Assembly (NCBI RefSeq): GCF_020037015.1
Contig: NZ_JAIQDE010000017.1
Coordinates: forward strand, 1-64,000
Direction of reading: 5' to 3'
DNA from: Corallococcus sp. AS-1-6
GTDB lineage: Bacteria > Myxococcota > Myxococcia > Myxococcales > Myxococcaceae
Length of the DNA: 64,000 nucleotides
The notes beneath the pieces were generated by a model. The model did not search any database. It was not told where the DNA came from and worked only from the letters and a program-made list of their open reading frames with translations. A program made the translations under genes and the position numbers. Shown in pieces: positions 16,748 to 24,305 of the stretch; the stretch's first letter is position 1, and the number at the start of each line of letters is the position of its first letter.

Positions 16748-18052
16748 TTACTGCCCGTGGTCCATGGGCTGCTGGGGCACCTGCTGCTTCGCGGCACCGT
16801 CACCCGAGCCCTGTTCCGGCTGCGGGCTCTGGTGGTCCACGCCCGCGCCGTGCGGCTGCGCATCCGTGCCGCTGCCTCCCGTGCCATCCGGCTGCGCGTT
16901 CTGTCCCTGGTCCTGGTCGCCCTGGGGCGGCGGCTGCTGCGCTCCACTTCCACCCACGCCGCCGCTTCGCGACGGCTGCGCTCCCGCCACGTTGCGCTCC
17001 ACCACGATCTCCACGCGGCGGTTGTTCGCGCGGCCCTCCGCCGTGCTGTTCGACGCCACCGGCCGGTTCTCACCCATGCCTCGAATCTGGATGCGGTCCG
17101 CGGGCACGCCCTGGTTCACCAGGAAGTTCCGCACGCTCTCCGCCCGGCGCTCCGACAACTGGTCGTTGTAGTCCTCCGAGCCTCGCGAGTCCGTGTGGCC
17201 TTCGATGAGCAACGGGTTCTTCGACTCCTTCAGCGCCGTCGCCACCTCCGACAGCCGGTCGCGCGCCGCGGGCAACAGCTCCGTCGCGTTCGTCGCGAAC
17301 AGCACGCTGCCCGACAACGTCACCACCGTGCCGCGCGCCTCCTCCCGCACCTTCACGTTCTCGTCCTGCAGCCGCGTCAGCGCCTGCGACGCGCGCTGCT
17401 CCGCCTGGAGCCGCGCCTGCCGCTCCTGCTCCAGCTCCTGCGTGCGCTGCTGGAGCTGCTGGTTCAGCTCGGCCAGCCGCTGCGCCTCCGCCTGCTGCTG
17501 CTCCAGGCGCCGCTGCATCTCCGCTTCCATCTGCTGGCGCTGCTGCGCATCCGCCGCGCGCAGGCGCTCCGCCTCCTGCTGGCGCTGGGCGTCGAGCTGC
17601 TGACGCTGGGCCTCGAACTGCTGGCGCTGCTGCTCATACTGCTGGCGCTGGGCCTCGTACCTCGCGCGCTCCTCCTCCTGCTGGCGCGTGAGGTTCTGCG
17701 CGCGCGCCTCCTGCTGCTCCCGCAGGGACGCCTCCGCCTGCGCCCGCTGCTGCGCGGCCAGGTCCGCCTCGCCGCGCGCCGAGGCGATCTCCGCCTTGCG
17801 CAGGGCCACGTACGCCAACGAGCGCGTCCTCACCGAGCCCCTGCTCTCCGCGTACTCGTTCTCCGCCTCCTGCAGGGCCGCCCGGGCCGCCGCCACGTCC
17901 GCGGGGCGCTCGCGGCCCTCGGGGCTCGTGGACACCTCGCGGTACGCCTGGCGCGCCGCGGTCAGTTCACTGGGCGGGGGACCGTGCGCACACCCCACCG
18001 AGAGCGCCGTGACTCCCGCGACCGCCAACCATCCAAGTTTCCAACGCTGCAT
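16748..18052 (-). CDS. OmpA-family lipoprotein with glutamine-rich coiled coil
   Basis: A 434-residue outer-membrane lipoprotein. Signal and lipobox: MQRWKLGWLAVAGVTALSVG then C. Residues about 25-100 resemble DUF4398 (repeated helices, TAARQAYREV). Residues about 100-235 are a long Q/E/R-rich coiled coil with heptad-like repeats (YEAQRQQYEQQRQQFEAQRQ). The C-terminal domain from about 240 to 355 is OmpA-like peptidoglycan binding: SVLFATNATEL, LLIEGHTDSRGSEDYNDQLS with its conserved D and R, and NRRVEIVV. A Q/G/P-rich tail of about 75 residues follows. It probably links the outer membrane to the peptidoglycan across the periplasm. It is the second gene of an operon with the DUF4398 lipoprotein 33 bp upstream. 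Confidence 0.9.
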   Translation of the reverse strand: MQRWKLGWLAVAGVTALSVGCAHGPPPSELTAARQAYREVSTSPEGRERPADVAAARAALQEAENEYAESRGSVRTRSLAYVALRKAEIASARGEADLAAQQRAQAEASLREQQEARAQNLTRQQEEERARYEAQRQQYEQQRQQFEAQRQQLDAQRQQEAERLRAADAQQRQQMEAEMQRRLEQQQAEAQRLAELNQQLQQRTQELEQERQARLQAEQRASQALTRLQDENVKVREEARGTVVTLSGSVLFATNATELLPAARDRLSEVATALKESKNPLLIEGHTDSRGSEDYNDQLSERRAESVRNFLVNQGVPADRIQIRGMGENRPVASNSTAEGRANNRRVEIVVERNVAGAQPSRSGGVGGSGAQQPPPQGDQDQGQNAQPDGTGGSGTDAQPHGAGVDHQSPQPEQGSGDGAAKQQVPQQPMDHGQ

Positions 18053-18085
18053 GACTCGCTCCTCACAAGGCTAGAGGTGGGGGAC

Positions 18086-18448
18086 TCACTGACCGCGGCG
18101 GAGGGACTCGGCCTGCTCGGAGGCCCGCCGCGCCTCGTTCTTCAGGGGCACCGCGCGCGCCAGCGCCGACGCCAGGTCCGCGTCCGCCGCCGCCTGCCGG
18201 AACCGCAGCTCCGCGGCCTCCTGCTCGCCCTCTTGAATCAGCCGCTCACCGTCGGCGATCTGCTGACGCGCGAACTGAAGGTGCCGGGCGGCCTCGGGCA
18301 CGTTCGGCGCCTGCGAGTTCTCCGCCGAGCGGAGCGCGGCCTCCGCCTGGACGCGCTGCTGATGGGTGGACGTAGCAATCACCTGCTTGCCTGCACAGCC
18401 AAGGGCCGCGACGCAGAGCAGGGCGGCGGCGAACAGCTTCGGGCGCAT
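18086..18448 (-). CDS. DUF4398-type lipoprotein
   Basis: A 120-residue lipoprotein: MRPKLFAAALLCVAALG then C. The mature part is all helical with three repeat-like helices (HQQRVQAEAALRSAENSQAP, AARHLQFARQQIADGERLI, AELRFRQAAADADLASALA), the pattern of DUF4398, a TPR-like periplasmic helical domain. Its partner at 16748 carries the same kind of domain fused to OmpA, so both probably act together at the cell envelope. It is the first gene of the pair. The upstream 220 bp to the divergent exonuclease gene show no clear promoter. Confidence 0.85.
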   Translation of the reverse strand: MRPKLFAAALLCVAALGCAGKQVIATSTHQQRVQAEAALRSAENSQAPNVPEAARHLQFARQQIADGERLIQEGEQEAAELRFRQAAADADLASALARAVPLKNEARRASEQAESLRRGQ

Positions 18449-18668
18449 GGGTCACCTCATGCCGGTGGAATGCTGGGACGCTCCGGCGCGGCCCAGGGGG
18501 AGTTGGTTTGGAAAATGGGCGGTGCGCACCCGGTCGGCATCGGCGGCCTGTCCCCACCCGGCACGCTGGCCGAGGGGGTTGACAGGCGTCGTGTAGGGAA
18601 CGAGGCGCACAGGCCCCGGCACGCACGGGCTGCTGGCCGTGCGGCGGGAGGGACGCTAGAGGGGGAAC

Positions 18669-19553
18669 ATGCGCCTGCACCTCGTGGACGGCACGTATGA
18701 GCTGTACCGGGCCCACTTCTCGCCCCGGCCGGGCACCACCGCGCCGGACGGGCGCGACGTGAAGGCCACGGCGGGCGTGATGGACTCGCTGCTCGCCCTC
18801 CTGCACGACGAGGAGGAGGCCGTGACGCACGTCGCGGTCGCGTTCGACAACCCCATCCGCTCGTTCCGCAACGCGCTGTTCGCCGGTTACAAAGGGGACG
18901 AGGGCGTGCCGCCGGAGCTGCGCGCGCAGTTCGACCTGGTGGAGGAGGCCGTCTCCGCGCTGGGCGTGCGCGTCTGGTCCATGAAGGACCAGGAGGCGGA
19001 CGACGCGCTGGCCACCGCGGCGGCGCGCTGGGCGGGCGAGGTGGAGCAGGTGCGGCTGCTCACGCCGGACAAGGACCTGGGCCAGTGTGTGCGCGGCCAG
19101 CGCGTGGTGCAGGTGGACCGGCGGCAGCAGAAGGTGGTGGACGCGGACGGGGTGAAGGCGAAGCTGGGCGTGGCGCCAGAGAGCGTCCCGGACCTGCTGG
19201 CGCTGATGGGCGACGACGCGGACGGCATCCCGGGGCTGCCGGGCTTCGGGGCGAAGGGCGCGGCGGCGGTGCTCCAGGCGTATGGACACCTGGAAGCCAT
19301 CCCGGACGACGCGGCGGAGTGGACGGTGAAGGTGCGGGGCGCGGACAAGCTGGCGGCGACGCTGAAGGCGCACCGCGAGGACGCGCGGCTGTACCGCACG
19401 CTGGCCACGTTGGTGGAGGACGCGCCGCTGCCGGGCACGGCGTCGCTCGCGGACCTGGAGTGGAAGGGCGTGCCGGAAGCGCGCTTCAAGGCGTTCTGTG
19501 AAGGATTGGGATTGAAGAGCCTCCAGCGCCGGCCGAAGCGCTGGGCGGCATGA
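18669..19553 (+). CDS. 5'-3' exonuclease (FEN-like, stand-alone)
   Basis: A 294-residue nuclease related to the N-terminal 5'-3' exonuclease domain of DNA polymerase I. The PIN-like catalytic part shows metal-binding acidic clusters: HLVDGTYELYR, VAFDNPIRSFRN, QEADDALATAAARW and LLTPDKDLGQCV. The H3TH DNA-binding domain follows in PDLLALMGDDADGIPGLPGF. It would remove 5' flaps or RNA primers, or assist repair. Stand-alone copies occur beside polA in many bacteria. AGAGGGGG precedes the ATG. The truncated-globin gene starts 7 bp after its stop, implying one transcript. Confidence 0.9.
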   Translation: MRLHLVDGTYELYRAHFSPRPGTTAPDGRDVKATAGVMDSLLALLHDEEEAVTHVAVAFDNPIRSFRNALFAGYKGDEGVPPELRAQFDLVEEAVSALGVRVWSMKDQEADDALATAAARWAGEVEQVRLLTPDKDLGQCVRGQRVVQVDRRQQKVVDADGVKAKLGVAPESVPDLLALMGDDADGIPGLPGFGAKGAAAVLQAYGHLEAIPDDAAEWTVKVRGADKLAATLKAHREDARLYRTLATLVEDAPLPGTASLADLEWKGVPEARFKAFCEGLGLKSLQRRPKRWAA

Positions 19554-19560
19554 GGAAGCC

Positions 19561-20001
19561 ATGAGCATGGAATTGAAGCCCCCGCCGTCGGACGGCTGGG
19601 TCCCCACCCTGGACGACACCCCCTTCACCCGCATGGGCGGCGAGGCGCCCGTCCACGCGCTGGCGGAGGCCTTCTACGACGTGATGGACGCGGAGGAGCC
19701 CGCGCTCGCCGCCATTCACGAACTGGATGCGCAGGGGAAGGTGAACCGGGGCACGCGCCAGCGCTTCGGCATGTTCCTGGTGGGCTGGCTGGGCGGGCCG
19801 CAGCACTACAGCGCGACGCACGGCCACCCCCGCCTGCGCATGCGCCACGGGCACCTGCCGGTGGACACGGCGATGCGGGACGCGTGGCTGCGGTGCATGC
19901 GGAAGGCCATGGACCAGCAAGGCATCACCGGCGGCCTGCGAAGCTTCCTGGATGACCGCTTCGCCCAGGTGGCGGACTTCCTCCGCAACACGGAAGGGTG
20001 A
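19561..20001 (+). CDS. Group II truncated hemoglobin
   Basis: A 146-residue group II truncated globin. It shows the family pattern: GGEAPVHALAEAFYDVM (helix A/B region), LVGWLGGPQHYSATHGHP (E helix and Trp-Gly motif) and LRMRHGHLPV, with H96 as the likely proximal haem ligand, followed by AMRDAWLRCMRKAMDQQ. A conserved Trp of group II at the G helix (DAWLRCM) is present. Likely roles are oxygen, NO or peroxide chemistry in the cytoplasm. It is only 7 bp behind the exonuclease gene, so it is probably co-expressed; no functional link between the two is obvious. Confidence 0.88.
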   Translation: MSMELKPPPSDGWVPTLDDTPFTRMGGEAPVHALAEAFYDVMDAEEPALAAIHELDAQGKVNRGTRQRFGMFLVGWLGGPQHYSATHGHPRLRMRHGHLPVDTAMRDAWLRCMRKAMDQQGITGGLRSFLDDRFAQVADFLRNTEG

Positions 20002-20138
20002 CCCCGGGGGCTTGGATGTAGCGCCGGCACAGGCCGGCCACTCCACCGTCCGCCTGGGTGCTCGCTCGCCGGTTCGTGGCCGGACGGGCGCCGCGCCCCC
20101 ACCCTCCAGTTTTCACCACCCAATGGGGGTCGGGACCC

Positions 20139-20618
20139 ATGCGAACGAACAATGAAATCTGGACGGCGGCGGGCTTCGGCGTCCTCGCCGGGATGCGGAG
20201 CATGACGGCGCCCGCGTTCCTCTCGCGGGAGCTGTCTCGCAAGCCGACGCGCGCGCTGAAGCGGGCCCTGCCGGGCCTCGCGTCGAAGAAGGTGTCGCAG
20301 CGCCTGGGCCTCCTGGCCCTGGGTGAGCTCCTGGGAGACAAGAACCCCAAGGCTCCTCCGCGCACCGCGTTCCCGGTCCTGTCCGGCCGCATCCTCTCCG
20401 GGGCCATCACCGGCGCCGCGGTGTCGCGCAAGCGCAAGGGGGCGCGGGTGGGCTTCGCCCTCGTCGGCGCCGCCGCGGCCATCGCCTCCAGCTACTTCTT
20501 CGTCGGCTTCCGCCGCCTCCTGACGCAGCGGCTGCGCGTGCCGAACGTGGCCGCGGGCCTGGTCGAGGACGGGCTCGCGCTGGCCCTGGGCTCCCGCCTC
20601 ACCCGGGCGCTGCGTTAG
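20139..20618 (+). CDS. DUF4126-like small membrane protein
   Basis: A 159-residue protein with several hydrophobic segments: WTAAGFGVLAGMRSMTAPAF at the N-terminus, then ILSGAITGAAV, a glycine/alanine-rich helix (VGFALVGAAAAIASSYFFVG) and VAAGLVEDGLALALGS. Spacing and the G-x-R-S-x-x-x-P-A motif resemble the DUF4126 family of inner-membrane proteins of unknown function. The ATG at 20139 is chosen because the preceding open frame has no ribosome-binding site and encodes no hydrophobic start; GGGGGTCGGG lies upstream. It converges on the hypothetical gene ending at 20634. Confidence 0.72.
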   Translation: MRTNNEIWTAAGFGVLAGMRSMTAPAFLSRELSRKPTRALKRALPGLASKKVSQRLGLLALGELLGDKNPKAPPRTAFPVLSGRILSGAITGAAVSRKRKGARVGFALVGAAAAIASSYFFVGFRRLLTQRLRVPNVAAGLVEDGLALALGSRLTRALR

Positions 20619-20633
20619 GCGCCGTCCCGGGGC

Positions 20634-21485
20634 TCACCCCTGCGCCTTGCCGGGGGTGAGCCGCGCCTCCAGCCGCGCCAGCACCGCGTGCTCCGCCCGC
20701 GCCCGCTCCGCCAGGGGCGCGAAGAGCAGCCGCGAGCGCAGGCCCATGCCCTCCGTCAGTTCGAACTGGCGCAGGTCCTCCGGCAACGCGAGCAGCACCT
20801 CGCCCAGCGGCCGCACCCGGTGCAACTGGTACGAACCCGCCGCCTCCAGCGCGCGCACCACGTCCGCCACGGGCTCCGCGCGGGCCATGGCCTTGCGGGA
20901 CTGCTCCTCGTACCGCAAGCCCGCCTCCACCCGCTCCTCCAGGTCCGCGAGCACCGCCGCCGACGTGCGCTGCGCCTCCTTCACCAGCCGCAGCGGATCC
21001 AACGCCCGCTCCACGCGCCGCCGCACCGCCGGGGACAGCGCCCGGGCCCGGCCCTCCACGCGCGACAGCACCGCGTCGCGGTAGCTCGCCGCGAAGCAGA
21101 CCACGAACAGCGCCTCCTCCAGCGGCGCCCGCTCCCGCGCGGCCAGCCCCTCCGCCAGCGAGCACAGCCCCTCGCCGGTGAGCACGTACCGGCGTCCCCG
21201 GGGCAGCCCCTTCACGGGCGCGCTGGTGCTCGCCTCCGCGTGGCCCGCGCGCACCAGCCGCTCCAGCGTCCGGCGCACCTGCGTCAGGTCGATGTCCTGC
21301 GAGGGCCGGGTGACGTCGTGCTCCACCCAGTTGGTGAACAGCAGGAAGTAGAAGCGCACGTCCGACACGCGGAAGCCGCCCGCCCGAGCCCCGGCCCCGT
21401 GCGCCGCCAGCAGCGCCGCCTGCACGAAGGTGGCCTGCGTGTCGATGTAACCCAACCGCGCCGTCAGGGTGCTGTTCCGAGCCAT
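20634..21485 (-). CDS. Hypothetical protein with possible N-terminal winged helix
   Basis: A 283-residue soluble protein that I cannot assign. The first about 110 residues could be a winged-helix DNA-binding fold: RFYFLLFTNWVEHDVTRPSQ, then LTQVRRTLERLVRAGHAEAS and RGRRYVLTGEGLCSLAEGLA, where the last stretch looks like a wing and dimer helix. The rest is helical, with ELRQ-type repeats, and ends with a Leu/Ala/Arg-rich coiled stretch (RARAEHAVLARLEARLTPGK). There is no signal peptide or membrane segment. A transcription-regulator role is only a guess from the helix pattern. Confidence 0.65.
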   Translation of the reverse strand: MARNSTLTARLGYIDTQATFVQAALLAAHGAGARAGGFRVSDVRFYFLLFTNWVEHDVTRPSQDIDLTQVRRTLERLVRAGHAEASTSAPVKGLPRGRRYVLTGEGLCSLAEGLAARERAPLEEALFVVCFAASYRDAVLSRVEGRARALSPAVRRRVERALDPLRLVKEAQRTSAAVLADLEERVEAGLRYEEQSRKAMARAEPVADVVRALEAAGSYQLHRVRPLGEVLLALPEDLRQFELTEGMGLRSRLLFAPLAERARAEHAVLARLEARLTPGKAQG

Positions 21486-21615
21486 GGCCCCCAGGATGCC
21501 AGCCCCCGTCCCGCCCGTCCCATTCCTCCCAGGTGACAGTGTCAGTCCGGTCGAAAGACATCTCCGGCGTGCTCATGCGTATGAGGGGCCAGCCTGACGT
21601 CACGGAGGGATTTCC

Positions 21616-22335
21616 ATGCTGCCCTGGCTCGTCCTCATCGCCGGTTTTTGTCTGCTCATTGAGCAGTGCTCCCTGGGGTGGAAGCTGCCTCGCGTGCGCG
21701 GCTGGCACCTGCGGGTGGTGCTCATCAACCTGGCGCAGGTGGGCGTGGTGGTGCTGGGCGGCTACACCTGGGACCGGTGGTTCTCCGCGCACTCGGTCTT
21801 CCACCTGTCCCGGCACGTGAGCCCGGTGGTGGGCGGGGTGCTGGCCTATCTCATCGCCACGTTCGTCTTCTACTGGTGGCACCGCGCCCGGCACGAGAGC
21901 GACGTGCTCTGGCGGCTCTTCCATCAAATCCATCACAGCCCCCAGCGGCTGGAGGTCATCACCAGCTTCTACAAGCACCCGCTGGAGATGACGGCCAACA
22001 GCCTCATTGGCGGGCTGCTCGTCTACACGGTGCTGGGATTGAGCCCGGCGGCGGGCGCCATCTACACGGCCTGCTGCGCGCTGGGCGAATACTTCTACCA
22101 CACCAACATCCGCACCCCGCGCTGGGTGGGCTGGTTCTTCCAGCGGCCGGAGATGCACCGCATCCACCACGAGTACGGCAAGCACCGGAACAACTACGGC
22201 GACCTGCCCATCTGGGACATGCTGTTCGGCACCTACGAGAACCCCGCCACCTGGGACGCCGCGTGCGGCTTCGACGACGCGAAGGAGCAGCGGCTGGGGG
22301 ACATGCTCGCCTTCCGCGACGTGCATCGCTCGTAG
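21616..22335 (+). CDS. Sterol desaturase / fatty acid hydroxylase family membrane enzyme
   Basis: A 239-residue membrane di-iron enzyme. It carries the histidine motifs of the family: WWHRARHESD, HQIHHSPQR, a middle segment EYFYHTNIRTPRWVG, and HRIHHEYGKHRNNYG. Hydrophobic helices occur at the N-terminus (MLPWLVLIAGFCLLIEQC) and before the first box (VLAYLIATFVFYWW). Such enzymes hydroxylate or desaturate sterols, carotenoids, fatty acids or ether lipids; the substrate is not evident. ACGGAGG gives a strong ribosome-binding site. It is followed after 47 bp by the amidase gene. Confidence 0.88.
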   Translation: MLPWLVLIAGFCLLIEQCSLGWKLPRVRGWHLRVVLINLAQVGVVVLGGYTWDRWFSAHSVFHLSRHVSPVVGGVLAYLIATFVFYWWHRARHESDVLWRLFHQIHHSPQRLEVITSFYKHPLEMTANSLIGGLLVYTVLGLSPAAGAIYTACCALGEYFYHTNIRTPRWVGWFFQRPEMHRIHHEYGKHRNNYGDLPIWDMLFGTYENPATWDAACGFDDAKEQRLGDMLAFRDVHRS

Positions 22336-22382
22336 GCGGTGGCACACTGGCGCCCCCTTCGCTTCATCCGTGAGGTCGCGCC

Positions 22383-24179
22383 ATGAGCAGCTCGCGTCGG
22401 CAGTTCCTGACCCACACCGTGATTGGACTCGCGAGCACCGCCGTCTCCGCGGCGCCGGACGCGGGCACGTCCGCCCCGCCGGCCGGAGCGCCGCCCACCT
22501 TCGGCGCGGGCCCCACGGTGGGGCCCGAGGTGAGCCCCACAACCTTCGCGGAGGCCGAAAAGCTGATGCAGGTGCGACTCACGCCCGCCGAGCGCACCCA
22601 GGCCGCCAGCAACTGGCGCGTGTCCCTGGCCCCGCTGCACGAGCGCCGCACCGGCCCTCGCAAGCTGGAGCTGGAGCCCACGCTGTCGCCCGCCTCGCAG
22701 TGGAACCCGTCGCTGCCGGGGCTCAAGCCCACCGCGCCCGCGAAGGAGCGCTTCGTGCGCAGCCGCGACGCGAAGGTGCCGCTGCCCGCGAAGGAGGAGG
22801 ACATCGCCTTCGCGCCGCTCACGCGGTTGTCGCGCTGGGTGCAGTCGCGCGCCATCACCTCGGAGCGACTCACGCGGCTGTACCTGGAGCGGCTGAAGCG
22901 CCATGACCCGAAGCTCCAGTGCGTCATCACGCTGACGGAGGAGCTGGCGCTCCAGCAGGCGCGGCAGGCGGACCAGGAACTCGCGGCGGGCCGCTACAGG
23001 GGCCCGCTGCACGGCATCCCCTGGGGGGCGAAGGACCTGGTGGACACCGCGGGCATCCGCACCACCTACGGCGCCGAGCCGTTCCGCGACCGCGTCCCCA
23101 CCACGGACGCCGCCGCGGTGGAGCGGCTGCACCGCGCGGGCGCCGTGCTGGTGGCGAAGCTCAGCCTGGGGGCGCTCGCGCTCAACGACATCTGGTTCGG
23201 CGGCGAGACGAAGAACCCGTGGTTGTTGGAGGAGGGCTCCTCTGGCAGCAGCGCGGGGCCGGGCGCGGCGACGGCGGCGGGGCTCGTGGGCTTCTCCCTG
23301 GGCAGCGAGACGGGCGGCAGCATCGTGTCGCCGTCCATGCGCTGCGGCATCACCGGCCTGCGCCCCACCTATGGCCGCGTGCCTCGCACGGGCGCGATGA
23401 CGCTGTGCTGGTCGCTGGACAAGCTGGGGCCCATGACGCGCGGGGTGGAGGACTCGCTGCTGGTGCTCGCCGCGCTCAACGGCGCGGACGCGGGTGACGT
23501 GGCGAGCGTGTCCGCGAAGCTGGACTTCGACGCGAACGCGCCCGTGAAGGGCCTGCGCGTGGGCTACGTGCCCGCGTGGATGAAGGAGAGCCCCGCCACG
23601 GACGTGGACCGCGCGGCGCTGGAGGCGCTCAGGGGGCTGGGCCTGACGCCGGTGGAGGTCCAGTTCCCCGACTGGCCGTACCCTGCCCTCAACGTCATCC
23701 TCTTCGCGGAGGCCGCCGCCGCGTTTGAAGAGCTCACGCTCAGCCACGGCGTGGACGCGCTGAAGATGCAGACGCCGGACGCGTGGCCCAACCTCTTCCG
23801 CCAGTCCCGCTTCCTGTCCGCGGTGGACTTCGTCCAGGCGGACCGGCTGCGCCGCAAGGTGGCGCAGGAGATGGCGCGCGTCATGTCGCAGGTGGACGTG
23901 CTGCTCGTGCCCTCGCTGCGCGACGAGGCCCTCACCATCACCAACCACACGGGCCACCCGTCGCTCACGCTGCGCACCGGCTTCGTGGAGGTGTCCAGGG
24001 CCCGCAGCGACTGGGCCCCGGACCCCAAACGCCCCATGCCCACCTTCGCCACCCCGCGCCGCGTCCCCCACGGCGTGACGCTCATCGGCCAGCTCTTCGA
24101 CGAGGGCACCCTGGGCCGCGTGGGCATCGCCCTGGAGCGCGCCTCCGGCGTCGCCGGTGAGCGCCCGCCCGGCTTCTAG
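22383..24179 (+). CDS. Tat-exported amidase (amidase signature family)
   Basis: A 598-residue amidase with a twin-arginine-type N-terminus (SSSRRQFLTHTVIGLAST) and a Pro/Ala-rich linker. The amidase-signature catalytic triad is readable: K217 (GIPWGAKDLVDTAG), cis-Ser S289 (SGSSAGPGAATAAG) and nucleophile S313 (GSETGGSIVSPS). The C-terminal half contains the usual substrate-domain blocks (RPTYGRVPRTGAM, DKLGPMTRGVEDSL). A region of about 120 residues between the signal and the first motif is longer than usual. It would hydrolyse an amide in the periplasm or outside; relatives annotated as Glu-tRNA amidotransferase A lack the Tat signal. It is followed by a hairpin terminator. Confidence 0.9.
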   Translation: MSSSRRQFLTHTVIGLASTAVSAAPDAGTSAPPAGAPPTFGAGPTVGPEVSPTTFAEAEKLMQVRLTPAERTQAASNWRVSLAPLHERRTGPRKLELEPTLSPASQWNPSLPGLKPTAPAKERFVRSRDAKVPLPAKEEDIAFAPLTRLSRWVQSRAITSERLTRLYLERLKRHDPKLQCVITLTEELALQQARQADQELAAGRYRGPLHGIPWGAKDLVDTAGIRTTYGAEPFRDRVPTTDAAAVERLHRAGAVLVAKLSLGALALNDIWFGGETKNPWLLEEGSSGSSAGPGAATAAGLVGFSLGSETGGSIVSPSMRCGITGLRPTYGRVPRTGAMTLCWSLDKLGPMTRGVEDSLLVLAALNGADAGDVASVSAKLDFDANAPVKGLRVGYVPAWMKESPATDVDRAALEALRGLGLTPVEVQFPDWPYPALNVILFAEAAAAFEELTLSHGVDALKMQTPDAWPNLFRQSRFLSAVDFVQADRLRRKVAQEMARVMSQVDVLLVPSLRDEALTITNHTGHPSLTLRTGFVEVSRARSDWAPDPKRPMPTFATPRRVPHGVTLIGQLFDEGTLGRVGIALERASGVAGERPPGF

Positions 24180-24200
24180 GTCGGGTGGGCCACATCCCAT

Positions 24201-24218
24201 CCCTGCCGCGAGGCAGGG
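24201..24218. terminator. Short hairpin after the amidase gene
   Basis: CCCTGCC (24201-24207) and GGCAGGG (24212-24218) form a perfect 7-bp stem with a GCGA tetraloop, about 20 bases after the amidase stop, without a T-run. Confidence 0.45.
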
Positions 24219-24305
24219 GGGACGGCCAGCCAGCACCCCCGAGGGCCCTGTTCCCCGGGCTGGCACACCCGCACCTTGCTTGCCTGTCATTGCAGGGGAG
24301 GGTGT

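Noticed and set aside
18579-18607. TTGACA as -35 box upstream of the exonuclease gene
   Set aside because: No -10-like sequence lies 16-18 bases further; the sequence there is GC-rich.
22349-22364. TGGCGCCCCCTTCGCT as a sigma-54 site upstream of the amidase gene
   Set aside because: GG and GC spacing is right, but both boxes are poor; too weak to call.
24256-24285. TGGCACA...TTGCT as a sigma-54 site upstream of the GH88 gene
   Set aside because: The distance between GG and GC is wrong for -24/-12 boxes.
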